Made by a program: the position numbers and the translations under genes. Shown one piece after another: positions 38,662 to 47,718 of a stretch of 64,000 bases of DNA. Within the stretch, counting starts at the first letter, position 1. Every line of letters begins with the position of its first letter. The stretch is from BM003 sp963699835 (GTDB taxonomy: Bacteria > Pseudomonadota > Gammaproteobacteria > Steroidobacterales > BM003): positions 345,512 through 409,511 of the forward strand of contig CAVOVJ010000006.1 of the NCBI GenBank assembly GCA_963699835.1. Direction: 5' to 3'. The notes beneath the pieces were generated by a model. That model was not told the DNA's origin, did no database searches, and worked only from the letters and a program-made list of their open reading frames with translations.

Positions 38662-39516
38662 CTAACGCAAATCCGCGGGGACGTGCGGAGCCAGTGTCCG
38701 CACCAGTGCGGCAAAAACCTTGGGGCTGCCGGCGACAATGTTGCCGGTTTTCATATACTCCTCGCCGCCTTTCAGGTCGGAAACCAGGCCGCCTGCCTCG
38801 CGCACCAGTAATACGCCCGCGGCGAGATCCCATTCCGCCAGGCCGAGTTCCCAGAATCCGTCGAAGCGGCCCGCGGCGACATAGGCCAGGTCCAGCGCGG
38901 CCGCACCTGGACGGCGTATGCCAGCGACGCTTTCCGTTACTGCTTTCATCATTTGCAGATATTCGTCCATCCACACGGCATTGGCGCGATAGGGAAATCC
39001 GGTGCCAATCAGTGCTCCGGTGAGGTCTTTGCGTGCGCTGACGCGAATACGGCGGCCGTCGAGTTGTGCGCCCGTGCCCCGCGAGGAGGTGAAAAGTTCC
39101 TGGCGCATCGGGTCGTAGATCACGCCATGCTCGAGTCGGCCGCGCTGCCTCAGCGCAATGGAGACCGCGAATTGGGGGTAGCCATGGATGAAATTCGTTG
39201 TGCCGTCGAGCGGATCGATAATCCACTGGAAGTCGCTGTGGCCGTGACTCCCGGTTTCCTCACCAAGGAAACTGTGGTCCGGATAACTCCTGCGGATCGT
39301 CTCGATGATCTCGTGTTCCGCTGCGCGGTCGACCTCGGTCACCAACTCGTTGTGGGCCTTGGCATCGACCTGGATCGAGGACAAACGATTGAGGCTGCGG
39401 ACGATGACGTCACCGGCCCGGCGGGCTGCGCGCACTGCTATGTTCAACAACGGATGAGCGGCCAAAATACGACTCCAGGCAGGGCGATGGTTTGCCGAAA
39501 AGGACGTTGAGTGCAT
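38662..39516 (-). CDS. suhB: Inositol-1-monophosphatase family protein SuhB
   Basis: A Mg-dependent phosphatase of about 270 aa. Motifs: EVDRAAE, GEETGSHG, WIIDPLDGTTNFIHG (metal-binding Asp residues) and AEWDLAAGVLLVREAGG. The gene order next to divergent trmJ and iscS matches suhB in many gammaproteobacteria, where SuhB also takes part in rRNA antitermination. The true start may be the TTG or other codon just before AHPLLNIAVRAARRAG, about 18 codons in, which gives the usual N-terminus. Confidence 0.93.
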   Translation of the reverse strand: MHSTSFSANHRPAWSRILAAHPLLNIAVRAARRAGDVIVRSLNRLSSIQVDAKAHNELVTEVDRAAEHEIIETIRRSYPDHSFLGEETGSHGHSDFQWIIDPLDGTTNFIHGYPQFAVSIALRQRGRLEHGVIYDPMRQELFTSSRGTGAQLDGRRIRVSARKDLTGALIGTGFPYRANAVWMDEYLQMMKAVTESVAGIRRPGAAALDLAYVAAGRFDGFWELGLAEWDLAAGVLLVREAGGLVSDLKGGEEYMKTGNIVAGSPKVFAALVRTLAPHVPADLR

Positions 39517-39584
39517 CGCAACGGCGAGGGCGCATTAGAATATCAGGTTTGCACACGCCCCCAAACGTCCGGATTGAAGAGTTT

Positions 39585-40319
39585 ATGAGTTCAGCCAGCC
39601 CACTTGGTGCCGTTCGCATCGTTCTCGTTGAAACAACCCATCCCGGAAACATCGGGGCAGTAGCGCGGGCCATGAAGAATATGGGACTGTCCGATTTGCG
39701 CCTGCTGCGGCCGCGCCATTTCCCGGATGACGAAGCGCGCGCACGTGCTTCGGGCGCCGGCGATGTCCTGGCCGCGGCCCAGGTGCACCAGACTCTGGAC
39801 GAAGCCATCGCCGATTGCGGTCTGGTGATCGGCGCCAGCGCGCGTCTGCGCAGCCTGGCCTGGCCGATGACCACGCCGCGCGAGGCCGCCCGGACCCTGG
39901 TCGAGAGTGCAGGTCATACGCCGGTGGCGGTGTTATTCGGCCGCGAGAAATCCGGCCTGACCAACGAAGAGCTGCAGCGCTGCAGGCTTCTGATGCACAT
40001 CCCGGCCAATCCCGTTTACACTTCGCTGAATCTGGCGATGGCGGTGCAGGTTCTGGCTTACGAACTCTGGATCGCGGCAAGCGGGGACAGCGCCGCGGCG
40101 CCGGATCCGGAGTTCCCACTGGCGAGCGACGCAGAAGTCGAACGTTTCTACCAGCATCTCGAACAGGTGCTACTGGAGACAGGGTTTCTCGATCCCGATA
40201 ATCCTCGCTTGCTCGTTTCGAGACTCAGGCGCTTGTTTGGGCGCATCGGTCTCGATCAGAATGAAGTGAACATACTGCGCGGCATCCTGGCGAGCGTTCA
40301 GCAACCGAAGAAACGCTGA
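39585..40319 (+). CDS. trmJ: tRNA (cytidine/uridine-2'-O-)-methyltransferase TrmJ
   Basis: A 244-aa SPOUT methyltransferase that methylates the 2'-OH of position 32 of several tRNAs. Motifs: VLVETTHPGNIGAVARAMKN, VLFGREKSGLTNEEL and HIPANPVYTSLNLAMAVQVL form the knotted SAM site. The C-terminal tail (FGRIGLDQNEVNILRGIL) is typical of TrmJ rather than TrmL. ATG 39585 gives the usual N-terminus. It leads into iscS. Confidence 0.94.
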   Translation: MSSASPLGAVRIVLVETTHPGNIGAVARAMKNMGLSDLRLLRPRHFPDDEARARASGAGDVLAAAQVHQTLDEAIADCGLVIGASARLRSLAWPMTTPREAARTLVESAGHTPVAVLFGREKSGLTNEELQRCRLLMHIPANPVYTSLNLAMAVQVLAYELWIAASGDSAAAPDPEFPLASDAEVERFYQHLEQVLLETGFLDPDNPRLLVSRLRRLFGRIGLDQNEVNILRGILASVQQPKKR

Positions 40320-40360
40320 TCTGCCGGCAACGGCCGCGATGTCGACGGGACGATCTGAAC

Positions 40361-41575
40361 ATGAGCGACAACGACTGTATTTATCTCGACTACGCGGCAA
40401 CCACCCCGGTCGATCCGCGAGTTGCGGCCGCGATGTGCGAATGCCTGACGCGCGAGGGAGTGTATGCGAATCCGTCCTCGCTACACGGTCCCGGACGGGC
40501 TGCCGGGCGCGTCATCGAGGCTGCGCGGAGCAAGGTTGCCGCGGTTTTCAACTGTCGGCCCGAGGAAATCGTGTGGACCTCGGGCGCGACCGAATCCGAC
40601 AATATGGGGCTGATCGGCGTGGCCTGCTACAACCGCGACCGCGGCAGGCACATCATCACCAGTCGCACCGAGCACAAAGCAGTCCTGGATACCTGTGCGT
40701 GGCTGGAGAAGGAAGGTTTCGATATCACCTATCTGGTGCCCGGGCGTGATGGTGAAGTGACCGCCGAGCAGGTTGCAGAAGTGATCCGCGACGACACGAT
40801 TCTGGTGTCACTGATGCATGTGAACAACGAGATCGGGGTCGTCCAGGATATCGCCGCTATCGGCGCCGTTTGCCATGCGAACTGTGTCTTGTTTCATGTC
40901 GATGCAGCACAGAGCGCGGGCAAGCTTCCGATCGACCTCGGCAATTTGCCGGTTGATCTGATGTCGGTGTCCGGGCACAAATTCTACGGACCCAAAGGGG
41001 CGGGCGTGCTTTTCGTGCGTTCCGAGCCGCGCTGCAACCTTGCGCCGGTGGTCCATGGTGGCGGCCAGGAGCGAGGGCTGCGCCCCGGGACGCTTGCGAC
41101 TCACCAGATTGTGGGCCTCGCCACCGCGCTGGAAATTGCCGCGGACGAGCTGCATCCTGAGGCGACGCGTATTGCGGCGCTGCGGGACAGGCTTTGGGTC
41201 GGCCTGAGCGCGCTCGGGGGTGTGCACCTTAACGGCCACCCGGAGCGCCGCGTTCCCGGTATTCTCAATGTCAGTTTCGAAGGGGTCGAGGGCGAGAGCC
41301 TGTTATTCATGTTGCGCGAACTTGCGGTCTCCAGCGGTTCCGCGTGCTCGAGCGCCAGCCATGAGGGCTCATATGTGCTGCGGGCTTTGGGCCGGGATGA
41401 CCAGATAGCACAGAGTTCCATCCGCTTCAGCATCGGGCGCTTTACGACCGAGGATGAGATCGATCGTGCGTTGGCGGTCGTGTCGAACAAGCTGGGGCGG
41501 CTGCGTGAGGTCTCCGGATGGTCTGGCGACGCCTCCGCGGATGCGAATTCGCGCAGCGGGGCGGTCGCCGGGTGA
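40361..41575 (+). CDS. iscS: Cysteine desulfurase IscS
   Basis: A 404-aa PLP enzyme that takes sulfur from cysteine for Fe-S clusters and tRNA thiolation. The N-terminus IYLDYAATTPVDPRV, the His in TSRTEHKAVLD, the PLP Lys in SVSGHKFYGPKGAGVLF and the catalytic Cys loop SSGSACSSASHEGSYV are all present. The C-terminus is longer than usual with a Ser/Ala-rich tail. No iscR precedes it. The stop overlaps the start of the scaffold-like gene. Confidence 0.96.
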   Translation: MSDNDCIYLDYAATTPVDPRVAAAMCECLTREGVYANPSSLHGPGRAAGRVIEAARSKVAAVFNCRPEEIVWTSGATESDNMGLIGVACYNRDRGRHIITSRTEHKAVLDTCAWLEKEGFDITYLVPGRDGEVTAEQVAEVIRDDTILVSLMHVNNEIGVVQDIAAIGAVCHANCVLFHVDAAQSAGKLPIDLGNLPVDLMSVSGHKFYGPKGAGVLFVRSEPRCNLAPVVHGGGQERGLRPGTLATHQIVGLATALEIAADELHPEATRIAALRDRLWVGLSALGGVHLNGHPERRVPGILNVSFEGVEGESLLFMLRELAVSSGSACSSASHEGSYVLRALGRDDQIAQSSIRFSIGRFTTEDEIDRALAVVSNKLGRLREVSGWSGDASADANSRSGAVAG

Positions 41576-41958
41576 TCCGGGCCGGCGCGCCGGAGGGCCG
41601 TCTTGCCGACTACTTCCTGAATCCGCGCAACGTTGGCGAGCTGGCGGGAGACGATGTTGTCCGGGCCAGCGCGGGACGTCGCGAGATCGGTACAAAAATA
41701 GATTTCTTTCTTAAAATTCAAGAAAATATGATCGCTTCGGCGCGGTTTAGGGCGTATGGTTGCCCGGTGGCGATCGCGTCGGCCTCCAGAATCTGCGAGT
41801 GGCTCGAGGGCCGTTGCGTCAGCGAGGCGGAGCTATTCGATCCCCATGCCCTCGCAACGGAGCTGGGCGTGCCAGTTGAAAAGCTGGGCGTTATACTTGT
41901 CGCCGAAGATGCGTTGCGCGGATGCCTGAAGAAGCACCGCAGCGACGCGCAGTTGTGA
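41572..41958 (+). CDS. IscU/NifU-N-like protein lacking two of three cluster cysteines
   Basis: A 128-aa protein whose GTG start overlaps the iscS stop (GTGA). It aligns with IscU: YFLNPRNVGEL at the start, a central RFRAYGCPVAIASASRICEWLEG, and VEKLGVILVAEDALRGCLKKH near the end. IscU uses three Cys as cluster ligands. Only the central one (YGC) is kept. The first position, normally CGD, lies in SAGRREIGTKID with no Cys, and the third, normally HCS before the LAEDA helix, reads LGV. An unrelated Cys occurs later in RGCLKK. It may not hold a cluster in the classical way. Position between iscS and iscA supports a role with IscS. Confidence 0.8.
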   Translation: MIRAGAPEGRLADYFLNPRNVGELAGDDVVRASAGRREIGTKIDFFLKIQENMIASARFRAYGCPVAIASASRICEWLEGRCVSEAELFDPHALATELGVPVEKLGVILVAEDALRGCLKKHRSDAQL

Positions 41959-41982
41959 CCGAGCCACGAGGAGCCGGACCGT

Positions 41983-42306
41983 ATGACCGTGAAACTGACT
42001 GAATCCGCCGCGCAGCGCGTCGCCAGCTATTTGCAGAAGCGTGGGCATGGCGTTGGTTTGCGGGTCGGGGTCAAGAAGACCGGGTGTTCCGGTTATGCCT
42101 ATCAGCTCGACTATGCCGACCAGGTCGAGGACGGAGACGTGGTATTCGAAGATCGCGGGGTAAAACTGATCGTGGCCAATTCGAGTCTGCCGCTGGTAGA
42201 TGGGACTGAGGTCGATTTCGTCAAGGATGGTCTCAACGAGGCCTTCAGGTTCCGCAATCCAAACGCCAAAGGCGAATGTGGATGCGGCGAGAGTTTCAAC
42301 GTCTGA
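41983..42306 (+). CDS. iscA: Iron-sulfur cluster assembly protein IscA
   Basis: A 107-aa A-type carrier. The three conserved Cys are in KTGCSGYAYQLDY and the C-terminal ECGCGESFNV. Passes Fe-S clusters to apo-enzymes. The rest of the classical isc operon (hscB, hscA, fdx, iscX) is not found after it. Confidence 0.95.
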   Translation: MTVKLTESAAQRVASYLQKRGHGVGLRVGVKKTGCSGYAYQLDYADQVEDGDVVFEDRGVKLIVANSSLPLVDGTEVDFVKDGLNEAFRFRNPNAKGECGCGESFNV

Positions 42307-42376
42307 TCCGCTGTCAGATTGCCGCCGCCGGGCGGCGGACGTAAAATCCCCCGGTTTGACTCCAGATTCAGAACCG

Positions 42377-42402
42377 CCCCTGCATTGTTGCAGGGGTTCG
42401 CT
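42377..42402 (+). terminator. Hairpin between iscA and ndk
   Basis: CCCCTGCA (42377-42384) pairs perfectly with TGCAGGGG (42389-42396) around TTGT, followed by a weak T-rich stretch. Probable intrinsic terminator or attenuator for the isc run. Confidence 0.6.
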
Positions 42403-42452
42403 TATTTCCGGCGGGAAAAACCGCCTGGCTGCCTTCAACCCAAGGATTGTTC

Positions 42453-42884
42453 ATGTCTATCGAGCGAACGCTTTCAATCATCAAACCCGACGGCGTGCAG
42501 AAGAACCTCATTGGCGAGGTGTACAAGCGATTCGAGGATGCCGGTCTGCGTATCGTCGCCGCCAGGATGAAGCACCTCAGTCTGCGCGAGGCCCAGAGCT
42601 TCTATGAAGTGCACCGCGAGCGGCCCTTTTACAACGATCTCGTCTCCTACATGACTTCCGGACCCGTCGTGATTCAGGTTCTCGAGGGTGAAGGCGCGAT
42701 CGATCGTAACCGCGAGATCATGGGTGCGACGAATCCGAAGGAGGCCGACGCCGGAACGATTCGCGCCGATTTCGCCGATTCGATCGAGGAGAACATCGTG
42801 CATGGATCCGATGCGGCTGACACTGCAGCGCGCGAGATCAGTTTCTTTTTCGGCGAAACGGAAATCTGTCCGCGGACCCGGTAG
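42453..42884 (+). CDS. ndk: Nucleoside diphosphate kinase
   Basis: A 143-aa enzyme that equalises NTP pools. The N-terminus ERTLSIIKPDGVQKNLIG and the active-site His in ENIVHGSDAADTA are conserved. ATG 42453 gives the standard MSIERT start; an ATG two codons earlier is less likely. Confidence 0.97.
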   Translation: MSIERTLSIIKPDGVQKNLIGEVYKRFEDAGLRIVAARMKHLSLREAQSFYEVHRERPFYNDLVSYMTSGPVVIQVLEGEGAIDRNREIMGATNPKEADAGTIRADFADSIEENIVHGSDAADTAAREISFFFGETEICPRTR

Positions 42885-42907
42885 TTGTCCCCGGTAACCT
42901 TGATGCC

Positions 42908-44011
42908 ATGACCGATTCACGCACCAATCTGCTCGGACTCCCGATGGAGGACATGATCGCGTTTTTCGACGCGCTCGGTGAGAAGTCCTTCCGGGCGCGC
43001 CAGGTCATGAAGTGGATCTATGCCCGCGGCGTCGACGATTTCGAATCGATGACGGATCTGAGCAAGGATCTTCGGGCGCGCCTCTTGCGGAAGGCGGAGA
43101 TACGCCTGCCCGAGATCGGCGCGGTGCAGGATTCCGAGGATGGAACGGTCAAGTGGTTCCTGCGCACCGACGAGCATCAGGGTATCGAAACGGTATATAT
43201 CCCGGAACCGAGTCGTGGCACGCTGTGTATTTCGAGCCAGGTCGGATGCGCGATGGATTGCTCTTTTTGCGCGACCGCGCAACAGGGCTTCAACCGCAAC
43301 CTGACTGCCGCCGAAATCGTCGGCCAGGTACTGATCGCGAAACGCATGCTGGAACCCGGACCCGAGGGACGCCGCGCGATTACGAACGTGGTGCTGATGG
43401 GTATGGGCGAACCGCTTGCGAACTATCGCAATGTCGTGCCGGCGCTGAAAATCCTGATCGACGATTTCGGCTTCGAACTGTCGCGGCGCCGGGTCACGTT
43501 GTCGACGTCGGGAATCGTGCCGTGGATCGACAAACTGGCCGATGACTGCAATATCGCGCTCGCGGTTTCGCTGCATGCGCCGGACGACGCGCTGCGCAAT
43601 GAATTGGTGCCGATCAACCGCAGGTACCCGATCGCCCGACTGCTCGATGCATGCTGGCGTTACGCAAGTGCGTACTCATCGCGCCAGGTAACCTTCGAGT
43701 ATGTGATGCTCGACGGCGTGAACGACGGCCGCGACCACGCGGATCGTCTGATCCGGTTACTGCGCAATCGTCCGGCCAAGGTCAACCTGATCCCCTTCAA
43801 CCCGTTTCCGGGAACGCGTTATCAACGTTCGCCGGACGACGTGATTGACCGGTTTCGCGAGCGCTTGCTGGGCGGTGGAGTGCTGGCGACGACACGCCGG
43901 ACGCGGGGCGACGATATAGACGCGGCGTGCGGTCAATTGGCTGGCAAGGTCAAAGACCGAATGCGCATCAGGCTCGGCAAAAAACTCATTGGGGTGACGG
44001 TGCAGGCATGA
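42908..44011 (+). CDS. rlmN: Dual-specificity RNA methyltransferase RlmN
   Basis: A 367-aa radical-SAM enzyme that methylates A2503 of 23S rRNA and A37 of some tRNAs. The CxxxCxxC cluster motif is CAMDCSFC, with GMGEPLANY and the mechanistic Cys in DIDAACGQLAGK near the end. Its stop overlaps the next start (ATGA). Confidence 0.96.
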   Translation: MTDSRTNLLGLPMEDMIAFFDALGEKSFRARQVMKWIYARGVDDFESMTDLSKDLRARLLRKAEIRLPEIGAVQDSEDGTVKWFLRTDEHQGIETVYIPEPSRGTLCISSQVGCAMDCSFCATAQQGFNRNLTAAEIVGQVLIAKRMLEPGPEGRRAITNVVLMGMGEPLANYRNVVPALKILIDDFGFELSRRRVTLSTSGIVPWIDKLADDCNIALAVSLHAPDDALRNELVPINRRYPIARLLDACWRYASAYSSRQVTFEYVMLDGVNDGRDHADRLIRLLRNRPAKVNLIPFNPFPGTRYQRSPDDVIDRFRERLLGGGVLATTRRTRGDDIDAACGQLAGKVKDRMRIRLGKKLIGVTVQA

Positions 44012-44769
44012 GCAAACTATGGGTACTCTCTGTGCTGTTGACGCTTGCCGGTTGTATTGCGACGACCGACAACCCGAAGCCGAACAAGGCGAGCGACGAT
44101 GACGCCGCGCTCTACAACACTCAGCTCGGTGTCCAGTACATGCGCCAGGGCAAGCTGGAGCGCGCGATGGAGAAGTTTCAGCGTGCGCTGGAACAAGACC
44201 CGAATCGCGCCGACACGAATCAGGCCATAGCGGTTTTGTACGAGCGGATCGGCGAGGTCGACAAGGCCGATGAGCATTACCGCAGGGCGTTGCGCCTGGA
44301 GAAGGACTCGCCCGAGATTCTCAACGCCTACGGCGCATTCCTGTGTAATCAGGGTCGGCGCAAGGAAGGCCAGGTCTATTTCGAGCGCGCCGCGCTAACA
44401 CCGCTTTACAGCACACCGGCCGCCGCGTTCACCAATGCCGGTGTTTGCGCGCGCGCAGACAGCCGCCCGGAAGAGGCGGAGGAGTATTTTCGCCGCGCAC
44501 TGGCAGTCGACCCGCGGTTCGTGGAGGCGCTTTTGCAAATGGCCTCGCTGACCTACGAGCAGGGCTACTATCTGCAAACGCGCGCGTTCGTCGAGCGCTT
44601 TCTGCAGACGACTTCCGCCACCCCCGATGTGCTGTGGATGGGTTTCCTGTCGGAGCGCGAAATGGGCAATGGTGAGGCTGCAACACGCTACGCCAATCAG
44701 TTGAAGAACGAGTTCCCCCAGTCGGTCCAGACACGGCGTCTGCTGGAGATGGAGAGCAATGCCGGATAA
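44008..44769 (+). CDS. pilW: Type IV pilus biogenesis lipoprotein PilW/PilF
   Basis: A 253-aa lipoprotein with lipobox LAGC at residues about 13-16 and six TPR helices pairs (AALYNTQLGVQYMRQGKLERA, DSPEILNAYGAFLCNQGRRK). Needed for multimerisation of the PilQ secretin. Starts inside the rlmN stop and overlaps rodZ by 11 bp, the conserved gammaproteobacterial order. Confidence 0.93.
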   Translation: MSKLWVLSVLLTLAGCIATTDNPKPNKASDDDAALYNTQLGVQYMRQGKLERAMEKFQRALEQDPNRADTNQAIAVLYERIGEVDKADEHYRRALRLEKDSPEILNAYGAFLCNQGRRKEGQVYFERAALTPLYSTPAAAFTNAGVCARADSRPEEAEEYFRRALAVDPRFVEALLQMASLTYEQGYYLQTRAFVERFLQTTSATPDVLWMGFLSEREMGNGEAATRYANQLKNEFPQSVQTRRLLEMESNAG

Positions 44770-45700
44770 GGCGGCTCAGGACGAGGCGCCGCAGCAACTG
44801 CTGATCGGGGACCGGCTGCGCGAGGCGCGCGAGGCGGCGGCGATTCCTGTCGAGAAAATTGCCAGCGATCTCTTGCTGGACCCCAGTGTGCTCGTACATC
44901 TGGAAGCCGAGGAGTTCGCCGAGCTCGGCGCGCCGGTCTTCGTCAGGGGTCATCTGCGCAAGTATGCAATGCGGCTTGGTCTCCCGGCGGACGAGCTCGT
45001 CGAGCTTTACCACCGTGATCACGATCGACCCCAGGGGCTGCCGATCGTCAATGAGAGTCTTGCCTTAACCCAGAAAAAGCGCCGCGGCTGGTTGCTGGTT
45101 TTGCTGCTCGCCATCGCGGTTGCTGCCATTGCGGTATTTTTGCTCAAGGACAGATCAAATGAACGTGCGCTCGAACCTGCCGCAGCGCCAACGCAGGGCG
45201 AAGCCATTGTGCTCGAGACGACGCCAGTAGTGGCCGGTAGTCTGATCGCGAGTGCCGCGCCGGAGGAGCGGTTGCCGCCGCCGCCATCCGTGGTCGAGCC
45301 GGTTGCAGCGGAACAGGAGTCCGGCGCAAACCCAGCCGCGGTCGCCGCGCCCAGCGCGGCGCCGGTCACGAATCTGCCTGCAGCCACGCCGCCGGCATCC
45401 AGCCCGGCGCTTGCTCCGGGAATGCTCGATGTCGCGTTCTCGTTTTCGCAGGATTCGTGGATCGAGGTCTACGATGCCACCGGCGCACGTCTGCTCTATG
45501 CCATGGGCCGGGCGGGATCTACCCGTAATCTCCGCGGAGAACCGCCGCTTCGGGTTTTTCTCGGGCTGGTCGGCGCGGTCGAAATCCGGGTTGGGGAAGA
45601 GCCGTTTGCGATTCCGCCGCAGCGCATCCGTGGCAATGTGGCCCGCTTCGTCATTGACGGACGCACCCCGGAGAGTGCGTTGGCGGGAGAGACGACGTGA
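44759..45700 (+). CDS. rodZ: Cytoskeleton protein RodZ
   Basis: A 313-aa protein with an N-terminal HTH (GDRLREAREAAAIPVEKIASDLLL, over two helices), then a Lys/Arg stretch, a single membrane helix (GWLLVLLLAIAVAAIAVFLL), a Pro/Ala-rich linker and a C-terminal DUF4115 beta domain (DVAFSFSQDSWIEVYDATGARL). Links MreB to the membrane. The stop overlaps the hisS start; ispG, often between them, is absent here. Confidence 0.93.
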   Translation: MPDKAAQDEAPQQLLIGDRLREAREAAAIPVEKIASDLLLDPSVLVHLEAEEFAELGAPVFVRGHLRKYAMRLGLPADELVELYHRDHDRPQGLPIVNESLALTQKKRRGWLLVLLLAIAVAAIAVFLLKDRSNERALEPAAAPTQGEAIVLETTPVVAGSLIASAAPEERLPPPPSVVEPVAAEQESGANPAAVAAPSAAPVTNLPAATPPASSPALAPGMLDVAFSFSQDSWIEVYDATGARLLYAMGRAGSTRNLRGEPPLRVFLGLVGAVEIRVGEEPFAIPPQRIRGNVARFVIDGRTPESALAGETT

Positions 45701-46968
45701 GCGCGACGGTCAAACCGATTCGCGGCATGAATGACTTGTTGCCGCCTGACAGCGCGCACTGGCAGCAGGTCGAGGACCAGGTGCGGGAAGTCTTGCAGGA
45801 TTACGGTTATCGCGAAATCCGCGTGCCCGTCGTCGAACGGACCGAGTTGTTCCGCCGTTCGATCGGCGAGGTGACGGACATCGTCGAAAAGGAGATGTAC
45901 ACCTTCGAGGACCGCAACGGCGACAGTCTCACGCTGCGCCCGGAAGCGACCGCCGGAATAGTGCGCGCCGGAATCAGCAATGGCCTGATCCACAACCAGC
46001 GGCATCGTTTGTGGTGCATGGGCCCGATGTTCCGCTATGAGCGCCCGCAAAAGGGTCGTTACCGCCAGTTCCACCAGATCGATGTCGAGGCCCTCGGGTT
46101 CGCGGGGCCGGATATCGATGCGGAAATGATTCTGATGAGCGCGCGGTTGTGGCACAAGCTGGGCCTGGACGGCCTTAAACTCGAGTTGAATTCCCTCGGC
46201 ACGCCCGCAGCGCGCCAGGTTTATCGCGAAAAACTCGTCGCCTATTTTTCGCCTCACCTCGACGTCCTCGATGATGACAGCCGCCGTCGCCTGCAAAGCA
46301 ATCCACTGAGAATCCTCGATAGCAAGAATCCCGCGATGGCGGATATCGTGGCCGATGCACCGGTGATTACCGATCACCTGGACGACGAGTCGCGTGTTCA
46401 TTTCGAGGAACTGTGTGCAGTGCTTGATGCTGCGGGTATCGGTTACAGTATCAATCCGCGTCTGGTGCGAGGACTCGATTACTACAGTAAGACCGTTTTT
46501 GAATGGCTCACCGATCAGCTCGGTGCGCAGGGTGCGGTATGTTCCGGCGGACGTTATGATCTGCTGGTGGAGCAGCTCGGCGGGTCGCCAACACCGGCGA
46601 TCGGCTGGGCGCTGGGAGTGGAGCGCCTCGTGGCGTTGCTGCGGGCAACCGGGTTCCCGTTTGCCGATCCCATCCCGGATGTCTATATGGTGCTGGTCGG
46701 TGACATGGCCGAGCGTGCCGGGCTGCCTCTGGCCGAGAAACTGCGCGATTCGATACCGCGGCTGCGTCTCGAGGTCAATTGCGGCGGCGGTAGTTTCAAG
46801 GCTCAGTTTCGCCGCGCCGATCGCAGCGGAGCGGGGCTGGCAATCGTAATCGGCGACGAGGAAGCGGAGCAACGCCGCGCAGGTCTCAAACCTCTGCGCG
46901 GCAGGGAAGAACAGGTGGATGTGGCGTGGGACGAGATCGCCTCCCACATCGGCAAACTGGTGGATTAG
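45697..46968 (+). CDS. hisS: Histidyl-tRNA synthetase
   Basis: A 423-aa class II aminoacyl-tRNA synthetase. GTG start in the rodZ stop (GTGA). Motif 1 region RGMNDLLPPDSA, motif 2 MFRYERPQKGRYRQFHQ, the histidine-binding GLDYYSKTVFEW and motif 3 GWALGVERLVALL are all seen. C-terminal anticodon-binding domain from about residue 330. Frame intact. Confidence 0.97.
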   Translation: MSATVKPIRGMNDLLPPDSAHWQQVEDQVREVLQDYGYREIRVPVVERTELFRRSIGEVTDIVEKEMYTFEDRNGDSLTLRPEATAGIVRAGISNGLIHNQRHRLWCMGPMFRYERPQKGRYRQFHQIDVEALGFAGPDIDAEMILMSARLWHKLGLDGLKLELNSLGTPAARQVYREKLVAYFSPHLDVLDDDSRRRLQSNPLRILDSKNPAMADIVADAPVITDHLDDESRVHFEELCAVLDAAGIGYSINPRLVRGLDYYSKTVFEWLTDQLGAQGAVCSGGRYDLLVEQLGGSPTPAIGWALGVERLVALLRATGFPFADPIPDVYMVLVGDMAERAGLPLAEKLRDSIPRLRLEVNCGGGSFKAQFRRADRSGAGLAIVIGDEEAEQRRAGLKPLRGREEQVDVAWDEIASHIGKLVD

Positions 46969-47022
46969 AACCGGACGGCCGCCCGCCAGGGCGACCGGCC
47001 AGACTAGCTACAGGAGCGGGTA

Positions 47023-47718
47023 GTGGACGAGTACCTCTCGGAAAAAGAACAGATTGAGAAGATACGCAACTGGTGGTCGGACAACGGCAGCTGGGTTATC
47101 GCGGGCATCGTACTGGGAGTCGCGCTGCTGGTCGGCTGGAACGCCTGGCAAAGTTACGTGATCCGTCGCGCGGAGGATGCATCCGCGTTGTACACCCAGC
47201 TCGCCGGACTGGTTGAGAAAGGCGAACTCGTGGCTGCTGAGCGCGACCAGGCGCTCGATATCGGACAGCGTCTCAAGGCCAGCTATTCGGCTACCCCCTA
47301 TGATGAGCAGGGCGCGCTGGCGCTTGCCGGTCTCAATGTCGAAGCCGGCTTCCTCGATGAAGCGGCGGCCGAGCTCGATTATGTGATCAAAAACAGCTCG
47401 GACGCCGGGCTTGCACTGGTTGCGCGGCTGCGACTGGCACGTATTCGCCTGCAGCAGAACCGCCTCGACGATGCCGATGCCGCGCTCGTCACCACTGACC
47501 CGGGTGCGTTTTCTGCGCGTATTGCGGAATTGCGCGGTGACATCGCGTTTGCTCGCGGCGACCACGGCGGCGCGCGCTCGGCCTACGAGGAAGCGCTCGC
47601 CCAGGGCGATACCGGTGTTGTGAACCGGGTCTATGTGCAGATGAAACTCGACGACCTGGCCGCCGCGGAAACACCCGGGTCCCAGGAGACCGCCGCTGCG
47701 GACGACGGCGCCTCATGA
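47023..47718 (+). CDS. yfgM: YfgM family ancillary SecYEG translocon protein
   Basis: A 231-aa membrane protein from a GTG after CAGGAG. N-terminal EKEQIEKIRNWWSDNGSWVI is the UPF0070 signature, then one membrane helix (GIVLGVALLVGWNAWQSY) and a periplasmic TPR-like domain. In E. coli YfgM contacts SecYEG and chaperones. Adjacent to bamB as usual. Confidence 0.93.
   Translation: MDEYLSEKEQIEKIRNWWSDNGSWVIAGIVLGVALLVGWNAWQSYVIRRAEDASALYTQLAGLVEKGELVAAERDQALDIGQRLKASYSATPYDEQGALALAGLNVEAGFLDEAAAELDYVIKNSSDAGLALVARLRLARIRLQQNRLDDADAALVTTDPGAFSARIAELRGDIAFARGDHGGARSAYEEALAQGDTGVVNRVYVQMKLDDLAAAETPGSQETAAADDGAS

Noticed and set aside
45496..46947. A 483-codon minus-strand frame opposite hisS
   Set aside because: Shadow of hisS codon bias; no conserved motif.
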